NCBI RefSeq assembly: GCF_900188405.1
Contig: NZ_FZOF01000033.1
Location: forward strand, 1 to 64,000
Direction: 5' to 3'
DNA: 64,000 nucleotides
Source: Actinacidiphila glaucinigra
GTDB taxonomy: Bacteria; Actinomycetota; Actinomycetes; Streptomycetales; Streptomycetaceae
The notes under the pieces are model-generated. The model searched no databases. It saw nothing but the letters and a program-made list of their open reading frames with translations, and was not told the DNA's origin. How positions within the stretch are numbered: the first letter of the stretch is position 1; each line of letters begins with the position of its first letter. Position numbers and translations under genes: made by a program. Shown here piece after piece: positions 8,193 through 16,739 of the stretch.

Positions 8193-10889
8193 ATGCCGGG
8201 AGTGCGGCTTCGAGAGCACCAGGTCGACGCGACTGCGCGGATCCGGGCATGGGCGGGGTTTCCCGCGAGGTCGGCTGTACCCGCCGAGGGGGCACGCGCC
8301 ACCCTGGTGTCCGCCACCGGCTCCGGGAAGACCATCACTGCCGCCACAGCCGCCCTGGACCTGTTCCGCGACGGCCGGATCCTGGTGATGGTGCCCACCC
8401 TCGACCTGCTCGTGCAGACCGCGCAGGCGTGGCGCACGGTCGGGCATCGCGGGCCCATGGTCGGCGTGTGCTCGCTGGACGGCGACGAGGTCCTCGAGCG
8501 GCTCGGGGTCCGCACCACGACGAACCCGATTCAGCTGGCGCTGTGGGCGGGGGCCGGTCCGGTGGTCGTGCTGGCCACGTACGCGTCGCTGGTGGACCGC
8601 GACGACCCCGAGGACGTCACCGGGCCGGGACGGGTACGGGGGCCGCTGGAGGCCGCTCTCGCCGGCGGGGACCGCCTGTACGGGCAGCGGATGCGCGGCT
8701 TCGACCTCGCGGTCGTGGACGAGGCGCACGGCACGGCCGGGGACCTGGGGCGGGCCTGGGCCGCGATCCACGACAACGCGCGCATCCCGGTCTCCCACCG
8801 GCTCTACATGACCGCCACGCCGCGGATCCTGGCCGCGCCACGGCCCCCGGTCGGCAAGGACGGGAACGAGCTCGAGATCGCCTCCATGAGCGATGATCCG
8901 GCCGGCACCTACGGCCAGTGGATCTACGAGCTCGGGCTGTCGGAGGCCGTCGAGCGGGGCATCCTCGCCGGCTTCGAGATCGACGTCCTGGAAATCCAGG
9001 ACCCCGACCTCACCGTCGGGGCTTCGGAGGAGGCAGTGCGGGGCCGACGCCTCGCGCTGCTGCAGACCGCCCTCCTCGAACACGCCGCGAAATTCGGCCT
9101 GCGCACCGTGATGACGTTCCACCAGCGCGTCGAGGAAGCCGCCGCGTTCGCCGCGAAGCTGACCGAGACCGCGGCCGAGTTGTATGCGAGCGAGGTGACC
9201 GAACACGCCCGGGCCGAGGCCCAGGCCCTGCCGGCCTCGTCCATCGGCGCGCAGGCCTACGAGCTCACCCCCCACCGGCACCTTCCGCCCGACAGCGTGT
9301 GGGCCCAGTGGCTGTGCGGCGACCACCTCGTCTCGGAGCGGCGCGAGACCCTGCGCCAGTTCGCGAACGGCGTGGACACCCACGGGCGCGGGGTGCAGCG
9401 GGCGTTCCTGGCCAGTGTGCGGGTCCTGGGCGAAGGCGTCGACATCATCGGCGAACGCGGCGTCGAAGCCGTCTGCTTCGCCGACACCCGCGGCTCCCAA
9501 GTCGAAATCGTCCAGAACATCGGCCGCGCCCTGCGGCCCAACCCCGACGGCACAGCCAAGACCGCACGCATCATCGTGCCCGTCTTCCTGGAACCGGGTG
9601 AGGACCCGGACAACATGATCGCCTCCGCCTCGTACCGGCCCCTGGTCGCCGTCCTCCAAGGCCTCCGCAGCCACGACGAACACCTCGTCGAGCAACTCGC
9701 CAACCGCGCCCTCAGCAGCGGACAGCGCACCCTCCACGTCAAGCGTGACGCCGACGGACGCGTCATCGGCGCGGACGGCGGATCGACAGACGGCGCGGGC
9801 GGCCCCGGGAGCGGGACGCAGAACGAGGAGGGTGCGGTGGAGTCGGCGTTGGTGCACTTCTCCGGCCCCCGCGACCCCGCCACGATCGCCGCGTTCCTCC
9901 GCACAAGGGTGTACCGGCCGGAATCCCTCGTATGGCTGGAGGGCTACCAGGCGCTGCGCAGGTGGCGAGACGAGAACGGCGTCACCGGCCTGTATGCCGT
10001 CCCCTACGACACCGAGGTCAAGCTCGGAGTCACCCAATTCCCCCTCGGACGCTGGATCCACCAACAACGACGCGCACACCGGGCCGGGGAACTGGAAGAA
10101 CGCCGCAGAAAGCTCCTCGACGAGCCCGACGCCGGCATGGTCTGGGAACCCGGTGACCAGGCTTGGGAGACCAAACTCGCCACGTTCCGCGCGTTCCACC
10201 GCGCCCACGGACACCTGGCACCGCGCCAGGACGCCGTATGGAGCGACGGCCCCGACGGTGAGACCCACCCCGTACCCATCGGACAACACCTGGCCAACCT
10301 CCGCCGCAAAGGCGGCCTCGGCAAGGACCCCGAACGCGCCACAACGCGTGCAGCACAACTCACCGCGATCGACCCCGACTGGAACTGCCCCTGGCCACTG
10401 GACTGGCAACGCCACCACGCCATCCTCCGCGACCTCGCCCGAACCGAGCCCGACGGCACCATCGCCGACCTCCAGCCCGGCGTCATGTACGAGGGCGACG
10501 ATCTCGGGGCCTGGATCGCACGACAAACACGGAACTGGACCCAGCTGACCGAAGAACAACAACGGCGGCTCACTGTGCTGGGCCTGACACCCGCGAAGCA
10601 GCCCACGCCTCCCCCAGGCGCCGGGGGCGCCAAAAGGCCCTCGACCAAGGCGGAGCAGGCCTTCCAGCGCGGCCTACGAGCCCTCGCCCAGTACATCGCC
10701 CGCGAAGGCCATCACCGCGTCCCCAGAACCCACACAGAACCGATCACGATCCAGGCCACGGACGGAGCACCGGCGCAGGAGGTAGCCGTGCGCCTGGGCG
10801 TGTTCCTCAGCAACCACAAGACCCGCCGGGACAAACTCACCGAGGAGCAGCGAAGCGCGCTCGCCGAGCTCGGCATGGATTGGGCGTAA
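8193..10889 (+). CDS. DEAD/DEAH-box helicase with helicase-associated (HA) repeats
   Basis: An 898-residue protein. The ATG at 8193 has GAAGGAG five bases upstream, so it is preferred over the GTG at 8001. It opens MPGVRLREHQVDATARIRAW. The helicase core has Walker A VSATGSGKT (residues about 35-43), DEAH in VVDEAHGTAG, motif III MTATPR, and the motif VI region QNIGRALRPNPDG. The last 350 residues carry several weakly repeated Trp-containing units (RWIHQQRRAHRAGELEERRR, HLANLRRKGGLGKDPERA, and similar), characteristic of the helicase-associated domain. Such large SF2 proteins are common in streptomycete accessory DNA, plasmids and chromosome ends. Their substrates are mostly unknown. Neighbours give no operon clue. 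Confidence 0.88.
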   Translation: MPGVRLREHQVDATARIRAWAGFPARSAVPAEGARATLVSATGSGKTITAATAALDLFRDGRILVMVPTLDLLVQTAQAWRTVGHRGPMVGVCSLDGDEVLERLGVRTTTNPIQLALWAGAGPVVVLATYASLVDRDDPEDVTGPGRVRGPLEAALAGGDRLYGQRMRGFDLAVVDEAHGTAGDLGRAWAAIHDNARIPVSHRLYMTATPRILAAPRPPVGKDGNELEIASMSDDPAGTYGQWIYELGLSEAVERGILAGFEIDVLEIQDPDLTVGASEEAVRGRRLALLQTALLEHAAKFGLRTVMTFHQRVEEAAAFAAKLTETAAELYASEVTEHARAEAQALPASSIGAQAYELTPHRHLPPDSVWAQWLCGDHLVSERRETLRQFANGVDTHGRGVQRAFLASVRVLGEGVDIIGERGVEAVCFADTRGSQVEIVQNIGRALRPNPDGTAKTARIIVPVFLEPGEDPDNMIASASYRPLVAVLQGLRSHDEHLVEQLANRALSSGQRTLHVKRDADGRVIGADGGSTDGAGGPGSGTQNEEGAVESALVHFSGPRDPATIAAFLRTRVYRPESLVWLEGYQALRRWRDENGVTGLYAVPYDTEVKLGVTQFPLGRWIHQQRRAHRAGELEERRRKLLDEPDAGMVWEPGDQAWETKLATFRAFHRAHGHLAPRQDAVWSDGPDGETHPVPIGQHLANLRRKGGLGKDPERATTRAAQLTAIDPDWNCPWPLDWQRHHAILRDLARTEPDGTIADLQPGVMYEGDDLGAWIARQTRNWTQLTEEQQRRLTVLGLTPAKQPTPPPGAGGAKRPSTKAEQAFQRGLRALAQYIAREGHHRVPRTHTEPITIQATDGAPAQEVAVRLGVFLSNHKTRRDKLTEEQRSALAELGMDWA

Positions 10890-11203
10890 CGCCTCTCGGG
10901 AAGTGGCCAGTGGCGTCAGCGGGTCGGCAGCTGCGGTGGCAGGTCTCGATGAGGGGGCGGAACACGCGGTGGGTGCGCTGCCAGGCCATGGGCCGAGGCG
11001 TTCCCCGGCACACGCGCCTGGGACGCCAGGTCGGGGCGCGCCGCCCGTGGCTTGGGGGGACGGCGAAACTCGGACCGTCCGCCCTGGAGTACGGCGTTCG
11101 TCCCACAACGCCGCGCTCCCGCGGGACTGTTGTCCGTGTAACTGTCGAAGGGTGGTAGAGCCCGCGCGAGCGCCGCTTCGATGTCGCCTACAGCCCCTCT
11201 CCG
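10890..11203. other. Intergenic stretch, no supported gene
   Basis: This lies between the helicase stop and the stop of the convergent hypothetical gene. The minus frame has a short coherent-looking stretch (AWQRTHRVFRPLIETCHR near 10950) that could be the scar of a lost gene, but I could not assign a family. No hairpin terminator was found. Confidence 0.35.
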
Positions 11204-11617
11204 TCACAGGTCGTAAGGCCACAGGCTGACGCTGTCCCGTGCGACTCGGACGTCCACCCACATGGCATCAGCGCCCTGCGGCGGTGACGGATCCGCGAGA
11301 TCGAACAGGATCGATACGCCACCTACATCCAGGAAGGCAGCGCCGTCTTCGGTCAGGTGCAGTTGGCCACGAAAGGCGATCTGATCGCCCTCATCGCTCA
11401 ACTTGGGTGCCGCCGTGGAAGCCGGCCAGGTGTTGCCCAGCCACGCAATGTCGTCGTCGACGGTCCACTCGACATAATGCTGACGGCCCACGTCCGCTGG
11501 GTCGCCCTTCCACAGCGCCACCACGGTACCGACCTGGGAACGCACCCGTCCCAGGACAGTGCCCGACGGGCTCTGCTCCACCGCCTCCACATCGACCAAC
11601 ACCGCACGATCATCCAT
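11204..11617 (-). CDS. Small hypothetical protein (beta-rich)
   Basis: A protein of 137 residues from an ATG at 11617. It alternates strands and acidic turns: MDDRAVLVDVEAVEQSPSG, GTVVALWKGDPADVGRQHYV, AFLDVGGVSILFDLADP, ending in VSLWPYDL. Composition is acidic and soluble, with no signal peptide. It resembles the compact single-domain proteins seen among immunity-type genes in streptomycetes, but no family can be named. It converges with the helicase gene. Confidence 0.65.
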   Translation of the reverse strand: MDDRAVLVDVEAVEQSPSGTVLGRVRSQVGTVVALWKGDPADVGRQHYVEWTVDDDIAWLGNTWPASTAAPKLSDEGDQIAFRGQLHLTEDGAAFLDVGGVSILFDLADPSPPQGADAMWVDVRVARDSVSLWPYDL

Positions 11618-11802
11618 GATCTCGTCGGCTCAGCCAATGCAGCGGGACACCGCAGAGGAACGCTCCTGCTCAGGGCGGGGCACGTGTGAGCTGCGCTCGA
11701 TCAGGCGACCACCGTTCGAGACGACTGGTGACGGCCGTCAGGCGGCGGCTCTCCCCGTGGCAGGCGCTTGCGCCGTGGATCCTGCCTGTCAGTTCCCTGG
11801 TC

Positions 11803-11808
11803 TAGGGT
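11803..11808 (+). promoter_or_regulatory. TAGGGT -10 box, leaderless start
   Basis: TAGGGT is followed by seven bases and then the ATG at 11816 of the methyltransferase gene. There is no purine-rich ribosome site, so a leaderless mRNA is expected. Confidence 0.5.
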
Positions 11809-11815
11809 CGCGCGC

Positions 11816-12469
11816 ATGGCTGAGCCCTCCTTTCTGACCGCCGTGCGCGAGTCGTACGACACGGTCGCCGCCGATTACGTCGAGCGCGTCCCGCCTCCCG
11901 CCGCGCTGGACCCGCTCTCGCGCGGGATGCTGGCGGGGTTCGCCGAACTCGTGCGGACGGCCGGTCTGGGGCCGGTCGCGGACCTGGGATGCGGCCCCGG
12001 CCGCGTGACGGCGCACCTGGCCGGGCTGGGAGTGTCCGCCTTCGGCATCGATCTGTCGCCGAAAATGATCGGGCTGGCCCGGCACGCCCATCCGAACCTG
12101 CGGTTCAACGAGGGCTCGATGACCGCGTTGGAGATGGGGGACGACGAGCTCGGCGGCATCCTGGCCTGGTACTCCACCCACCACACGCCCCCACAGTGGC
12201 TGCCGGCGGTGTTCGCCGAGTTCCACCGCACGCTCGCGCCCGGCGGCTACCTGCTCTGGGGAGACTACGTCGGCGATGAACGGCTGCAGCCGACCCAGGG
12301 CTACGGCCGTCCGGTGTCCTACGAGTCGTACCTCCTGCCCCTGGACCGCGTGGTCGGGCTACTGGAACAGTCCGGACTCGTGGTCACCGCGCGGCTGGAG
12401 CAGGAGCCCGGCGGACGGGTGAACAGACCGCACGCCTGCCTGCTGGCACGCAAGCCCGAAGGGGCCTGA
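11816..12469 (+). CDS. Class I SAM-dependent methyltransferase
   Basis: A 217-residue protein with the Rossmann methyltransferase motifs: motif I VADLGCGPGRVTAHLAGLG, the acidic ribose-binding residue in FGIDLSPKMIGLARHAHP, a third motif around GGILAWYSTHHTP, and FHRTLAPGGYLLWGDYVG near the end. The N-terminal SYDTVAADYVERV helix is typical of the Methyltransf_11/25 group acting on small molecules. The substrate is unknown. The start at 11816 is supported by the -10 box seven bases upstream. It is not in an obvious operon; the next gene is convergent. Confidence 0.9.
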   Translation: MAEPSFLTAVRESYDTVAADYVERVPPPAALDPLSRGMLAGFAELVRTAGLGPVADLGCGPGRVTAHLAGLGVSAFGIDLSPKMIGLARHAHPNLRFNEGSMTALEMGDDELGGILAWYSTHHTPPQWLPAVFAEFHRTLAPGGYLLWGDYVGDERLQPTQGYGRPVSYESYLLPLDRVVGLLEQSGLVVTARLEQEPGGRVNRPHACLLARKPEGA

Positions 12470-12653
12470 CGGGGCTTACGCCTGCGGCGAGGCCGCTCGT
12501 GTCAGGCCGCCGACAGTCACGGCGACGCGCTCAGGGCGCGGGGTTGACGGCGCCGGCACGATCCACCACAGCGCAATCACCGGTACGCGGGGGCGGACGC
12601 GCCGGGCGGGGCGGAGTGTGCAGGCGAGAGCCGAGGAGTCCGGCCGGCCGCTC

Positions 12654-13445
12654 TCAATCGTGGCGGCGCAGAATGGTCTCGGTCTGCTCGTCGGCAGGGA
12701 AGAACAGCTCGATGGACAGATCGGCGAGGGTGACGTCCATCGGGGTCCCGAATGTGCTCAGGATGCTGAACATCGATAGTTCCTCGTCATCGAGCTCCAG
12801 CCGCCATGACAGCACCGGGTCGTCCACCTCGTCCGAGGAAAGGTGGCTCCAGGTGTGGCGTTCGGGGATGTCCGGCCAGGTCGCGATCTCGTCGGCGAGC
12901 GCGGCGAGACGGGGGTCCTGGGTCCGCACGACGGCCCGGTCGAGCCGGCGCAGCAGGTACGCGGACCATTGAGGAAAGTTGCGGGTTCGGCCGGCGAGTC
13001 CGGAAGGGTGCAGGGCCATGCGGAACAGGTTGATCGGCGTGCCGCACACGTCCTCTGGGATTCCGGAGACCAGTCGGCGCGCAGCGCGGTTGCTGAGATG
13101 CACATTCCACCGGGGGTCGATCGCGACGCCGGGGAACGGGTCGTGCCGGTCCAGTAGCGCCTGCACCGAGGCCCGGACCCGGGAAAGCGCCGGCCCGGTC
13201 AGGGGCGTCTCCGGATAGCGGGGAGCGTATCCGGCCGCCAGCAGCCAGTCGTTCCGCTCCCGCAGGGGCACGTCCAGATGCTGAGCGATCTTCAACAGCA
13301 GGCCACGGCTGGGCTTCGACTTGCCCAGCTCGACGAAGCTCAGGTGGCGGGGCGAGATGCCGATCTCATGCGCGAGGTTCATCTGGCTGCGCCGGGCCAG
13401 TCCACGTTGCCGGCGGATCAGGTGTCCGACGTTCGAATCTGTCAC
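12654..13445 (-). CDS. XRE-family regulator with MmyB-like C-terminal domain
   Basis: A protein of 263 residues. The helix-turn-helix covers about residues 8-62: GHLIRRQRGLARRSQMNLAH, then GISPRHLSFVELGKSKPSRG. Residues 95-255 form the MmyB-like (PAS-related) ligand domain, with DPFPGVAIDPRWNVHLSNRA and INLFRMALHPSGLAGR. Regulators of this type usually control a divergent neighbour; here that is the GNAT-patatin pair from 13564. A palindrome TACCTG-C-CAGGTA lies between the two starts. The ligand is probably a hydrophobic small molecule or acyl compound by analogy with the family, which is inference. Confidence 0.9.
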   Translation of the reverse strand: MTDSNVGHLIRRQRGLARRSQMNLAHEIGISPRHLSFVELGKSKPSRGLLLKIAQHLDVPLRERNDWLLAAGYAPRYPETPLTGPALSRVRASVQALLDRHDPFPGVAIDPRWNVHLSNRAARRLVSGIPEDVCGTPINLFRMALHPSGLAGRTRNFPQWSAYLLRRLDRAVVRTQDPRLAALADEIATWPDIPERHTWSHLSSDEVDDPVLSWRLELDDEELSMFSILSTFGTPMDVTLADLSIELFFPADEQTETILRRHD

Positions 13446-13484
13446 AAGACGTCACGATAGCCACGTGGCACGCGTCGGATCGAG

Positions 13485-13497
13485 TACCTGCCAGGTA
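13485..13497. promoter_or_regulatory. Candidate operator TACCTG-C-CAGGTA
   Basis: Perfect 6+6 bp palindrome with one central base, in the divergent region between the XRE gene and the GNAT-patatin genes. It shares the core CCTGCCAGG with the palindrome at 59182-59196 next to the other MmyB-type XRE regulator, which supports an operator role. Confidence 0.55.
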
Positions 13498-13563
13498 TTC
13501 GCATCCGCGTCCTCTATGGGAGCAGGATGGCGACGTTCGGCCAGGTTGTGAAAGGAACCGAGA

Positions 13564-14181
13564 ATGTCGCTCCTCGACACCAGAAACGGAATCAGCCTGC
13601 TCACGCGAAAGCCGTTGCCTCTGAGGGAGCATCGGCGAGTCTCCGTCGACCGCACTGAAACCGGCGCCATCGTCATTGAGCAGGCGACGGTCGGAGATCT
13701 CTCAGAGGTCAACGCGATGCACCGTCGTTGTTCACCGGCCAGCCGCCGAGCCCGGTACCACCAGTCGCGTGAATCACTCAAGCCCGGCGAATGGAGAACG
13801 CTGTGCGGTCATGGGACCGGTTGGACCTGGCTCGCACGTCAAGCCGCCAATGACGGTCAGGTTCTCGGCATGGTGAGCGTGTTGCCGTATTCCAACCGTT
13901 CATCCTGGGACCTCTCGATTCTGATCGATGATGCCTGGCAGGGCCGCCGACTCGGCACGATCATGGCCCGTCACGCCGTCGCCTCGACCCAGGCAGCCGG
14001 CGTCGATTCTCTTGAGGCACTTGTCGAACGCGACAACGTCAGGTCCCTCAGGCTGCTGCGGCGCCTGGGCGCGGCCATCCGCTTCAGCGACGCGTCCACT
14101 GCGGAGGCGCACATTCGCCTGCACCAGAGCACGGTCACGTTCGCCCCCACATTGGCACTCAACGGGGAAATGCGGCATTAG
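13564..14181 (+). CDS. GNAT-family N-acetyltransferase
   Basis: A protein of 205 residues. The acetyl-CoA-binding region is recognisable: LIDDAWQGRRLGTIMARHAV (the R/Q-x-x-G-x-G/A element) followed by GVDSLEALVERDNVRSLRLL and RRLGAAIRF. The start at 13564 follows AAAGGA. The N-terminal 45 residues are an extension before the GNAT core. The patatin-like gene starts 104 bp downstream in the same direction, so the two probably form a module that modifies or cleaves acyl groups, under the divergent XRE regulator. The acceptor substrate is not known. Confidence 0.85.
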   Translation: MSLLDTRNGISLLTRKPLPLREHRRVSVDRTETGAIVIEQATVGDLSEVNAMHRRCSPASRRARYHQSRESLKPGEWRTLCGHGTGWTWLARQAANDGQVLGMVSVLPYSNRSSWDLSILIDDAWQGRRLGTIMARHAVASTQAAGVDSLEALVERDNVRSLRLLRRLGAAIRFSDASTAEAHIRLHQSTVTFAPTLALNGEMRH

Positions 14182-14285
14182 TAAATTCCCTCTCTGTCGC
14201 GTGCGAGATATTTACCACACGCGAACAGACCGCACCTAGCCGGCATTTTCAAGAAGGCACATCACACAAGAAAGAAGGCGAAACG

Positions 14286-15248
14286 GTGACCGACCCCGTC
14301 CTTCAGCTGTTGCGTGACCGAAGGAGAAAAGGAAGTATTCCCGGGCGCCGCACCGACGACGCACGCTTGGTGCTCCTGATCGAAGGCGGCAGCTCTCGCG
14401 GTGCCTACTCGTACGGCATGGCGATCGCCATCGAAAAACTGGGACTTCTACCGCTTTTTGATGCCGTCTACGGTAGTTCCGCAGGAGCACTCAACGCCGC
14501 ATGGCTGCTGTGCGGGCGCGCTGAAATCAGCATGCACGCGTGGTGGGATCCGATCATCATGCGAACGACCATCAACCCAAAGCGTGCACTGCGCCGACTG
14601 CCGGTCGTGGACACTCAGTTCCTCGTCCACACCGTGTACACCGAGATCATGCCGATGGGATTCCAGGAGATCCTCGACAGCACTGTCTCATTCCACCCGA
14701 TCGCCACAGACGCCCTCACCGGCCAGGCCACCGATCTGCATGAGCGGATCCATGACCAATCCAGCCTGCAGGCCGCACTCCGCGCGTCCGCCGCCATGCC
14801 GCTCCTCGCAGGCGAACCCGTCGTCATCGACGGGCGCCCCTTCGTTGACGCCGGGGTGAGCGAGGCGGTCCCCGTACGGACGGCACTCGCTCAAAAGGCC
14901 ACGCACATCCTTGCGCTGCGGACTCGGCGGACGGACGAGACCACGTCAGCTCCGTCCCTCGGCGAACGTATGGTCTTGTCGCGATGGTTCAACCAGCACG
15001 CACCAGGAGGCCTCGAGCCGTGGCTGCGCCGCCAGGCCGTCAGAGCGGAAGAAGAACAGCTTCTGGCCTCACACCCCGCGACCTTGCAGATCCGCCCGCC
15101 AATCGGCAGCGCGCCAATCGGGCGCAGCGAGCGACGCGCACGCGTTCTCCGCTCAGCTGTCGACACCGGCTGTCAGACGGCACTGAACAATTTGGCCCGC
15201 ATCGGAGGCACATCTGCGACGCTCGACGCAGCTCTTGGCACGTGCTAG
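14286..15248 (+). CDS. Patatin-like phospholipase / lipid acyl hydrolase
   Basis: A 320-residue, GTG-started protein with GAAGG upstream. The patatin signature is complete: oxyanion-hole element EGGSSRGAYSYG (residues 33-44), nucleophile elbow GSSAG with Ser65, and the catalytic Asp188 in FVDAGVSEAVP. Such enzymes cleave acyl chains from phospholipids or neutral lipids with a Ser-Asp dyad. No signal peptide or membrane segment is evident, so it should act inside the cell or at the inner membrane face. Patatins also serve as effectors in some bacterial antiviral systems, but no nucleotide cyclase or other defence partner is visible here, only the upstream GNAT. Confidence 0.9.
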   Translation: MTDPVLQLLRDRRRKGSIPGRRTDDARLVLLIEGGSSRGAYSYGMAIAIEKLGLLPLFDAVYGSSAGALNAAWLLCGRAEISMHAWWDPIIMRTTINPKRALRRLPVVDTQFLVHTVYTEIMPMGFQEILDSTVSFHPIATDALTGQATDLHERIHDQSSLQAALRASAAMPLLAGEPVVIDGRPFVDAGVSEAVPVRTALAQKATHILALRTRRTDETTSAPSLGERMVLSRWFNQHAPGGLEPWLRRQAVRAEEEQLLASHPATLQIRPPIGSAPIGRSERRARVLRSAVDTGCQTALNNLARIGGTSATLDAALGTC

Positions 15249-15510
15249 CCGTGGCCATGCACGGCCGCCGAATCGCCTACGCCGAGCGCGAGTCCGAATC
15301 ACCCGCCGTGTTCCTGCGCGTCTGCTCGTCAACGCCAACCTCTGGCGCACGGTCCCGCCAGCCACCGCGGACGCGGGCTCTCGCCGCATGGCGCCGAGCT
15401 GACCGCGTGGTTCCTCGAGGCACATGCCCTCGCGGACGCCACCGCAGTCGCCAACGACTTCGGAGGCGCACTCACCCAGATCCCGATGGCGAGCCGTCCG
15501 GTGCGCACGT
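15249..15510 (+). pseudogene. Alpha/beta hydrolase remnant with at least two frameshifts
   Basis: Three short blocks in successive frames together read like one alpha/beta hydrolase: VAMHGRRIAYAERESESPAV, then LLVNANLWRTVPPATADAG, then GAELTAWFLEAHALADATAV followed by ANDFGGALTQIPMASRPVR. The second and third blocks match the oxyanion loop and nucleophile-elbow region of epoxide hydrolase/haloalkane dehalogenase-like proteins (..NDFGG..TQ..M..RP). Frame changes occur near 15327 and 15392. The remnant ends around 15510, just before the stop of the convergent nitrilase gene. It must be non-functional. Confidence 0.65.
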
Positions 15511-15521
15511 CCGCACCTCCC

Positions 15522-16541
15522 TCACAGAGGCAACGCCCCGAGGCCCGGCGCAGCCGCGGCTTCGGAGCGCAGGTCGTCGCGAGAAATGTGAACGGGATGG
15601 ACCGGCGCGTGGCTGCTGCGGTCATGCAGCGGAGCGGTGGGTGTGCGGTCGATCTGCAGGTTGAGGAATTCGGGGCGGCTGTAGTGCCCCCGGGCGTCCA
15701 TCAGGCGCTTGCGCCGGTCGATCAGCGTGAGGTCCAGGTCCGCGATGACCTCTCCCTCACCTGAGGTGAGCGGCTCGCCGATGATGCCGCCTTCGGGGTC
15801 GACGATGGCGGTGAAGAACCCTTGGGAAAAGACCCCGGCCGGGGCGCCGGTGTCCGCTGCGAGCTGCGCCTGCTGGTCGACGTCGAGCCAGGCGGTGGCG
15901 TTGACCACGAACGCAGCTGATTCCAGGGCGTGCTGACGGATGGCGACCTCCATCTGCCCGGCGAACAGCGGGCCGCCGAACGCGCCGGGGAACATCGAGG
16001 CGTGGATCTGCTCTCCGTCGGCGATCAGTGCGTAGCGGGCGAGGGGCTGATAGTGCTCCCAGCAGGCGAGCTGGCCGACACGGCCGACGGCACTGTCCAC
16101 GGCACGCAGCCCGGAGCCGTCACCCTGGCCCCAGAGCATCCGCTCGTGGTACGTCGGCGTGATCTTGCGGCGCCGCTGGAGCAGCGTGCCGTCGGCGTCG
16201 AACAGCAGTTGCGTGTTGTAGAGGGAGCCCCCATCGCGCTCGTTGACACCGATCGAGACGACCATGCCGGCCTCGCGGGCCGCCGCGCCGATCGCGTCGG
16301 TGTCGGCGGACGGCACGGTCACCGCCTCCTCCATCAGCCGCAAGTGCTCCTTGCCCATGAGGTACGGCGGCTGCACGAAGGAGAAGTAGGGGTAGTACGG
16401 GACGACGGTCTCCGGGAAGACCGCGAAGCGGACACCCTTCTGTCCCAGCTCCCGGATCTTGTCCACGACCTTCCCGACCGTGCCTGTACGGCTGTAGAGG
16501 ACGGGGCTGATCTGAACGGCAGCTGCCTTCACCAGGGTCAT
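15522..16541 (-). CDS. Nitrilase (Nit1-type carbon-nitrogen hydrolase)
   Basis: A 339-residue protein with the full nitrilase triad: Glu44 in VFPETVVPYYPYFS, Lys126 in RRRKITPTYHERMLWG and the nucleophile Cys160 in GQLACWEHYQPLARY. The CWEHYQPL context and length place it in the true nitrilase branch rather than amidases, so it should convert organic nitriles to carboxylic acids plus ammonia in the cytosol. The ATG at 16541 follows GAAGGAACC. About 170 bp upstream is a minus-strand promoter overlapping a 12-bp palindrome, probably its control region. The last 40 residues are a variable tail. It is monocistronic, since downstream lies only the hydrolase remnant. Confidence 0.92.
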   Translation of the reverse strand: MTLVKAAAVQISPVLYSRTGTVGKVVDKIRELGQKGVRFAVFPETVVPYYPYFSFVQPPYLMGKEHLRLMEEAVTVPSADTDAIGAAAREAGMVVSIGVNERDGGSLYNTQLLFDADGTLLQRRRKITPTYHERMLWGQGDGSGLRAVDSAVGRVGQLACWEHYQPLARYALIADGEQIHASMFPGAFGGPLFAGQMEVAIRQHALESAAFVVNATAWLDVDQQAQLAADTGAPAGVFSQGFFTAIVDPEGGIIGEPLTSGEGEVIADLDLTLIDRRKRLMDARGHYSRPEFLNLQIDRTPTAPLHDRSSHAPVHPVHISRDDLRSEAAAAPGLGALPL

Positions 16542-16709
16542 GTTGCGGTTCCTTCTCGCGATGCGGGGGCCGGCGCTCTCGGCGCCGTGGTGTCCATGAA
16601 CAGGGCTCAGAGGCGAAGGGACCGGTTGCTTCCGGCCCCGTGAGCGGGAGGACGCTGATCTGCGCTGACGGCTCTGTTCAGGTGGCCTCGGCGGCCACTC
16701 CTACAATAA

Positions 16710-16739
16710 GAGCATATGCTCCTATCTGCGTATGGGCAA
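16710..16739 (-). promoter_or_regulatory. Promoter with overlapping palindrome upstream of the nitrilase gene
   Basis: On the minus strand TTGCCC (16739-16734), a 17-base spacer and TATGCT (16716-16711) form a good vegetative-type promoter. The -10 sits inside the perfect palindrome GAGCATATGCTC (16710-16721). This is the layout expected for repression by an unidentified regulator. The predicted leader to the nitrilase ATG is about 160 bases. Confidence 0.45.

Noticed and set aside
7656..10562. Long minus-strand open frame opposite the SF2 helicase
   Set aside because: Shadow of the helicase gene; no helicase-independent motifs or start signals.
14286..15248. Patatin gene as effector of a CBASS-type antiviral system
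   Set aside because: No CD-NTase, Cap2/Cap3 or other signalling partner is adjacent; only a GNAT and a broken hydrolase. The idea is not supported by context.
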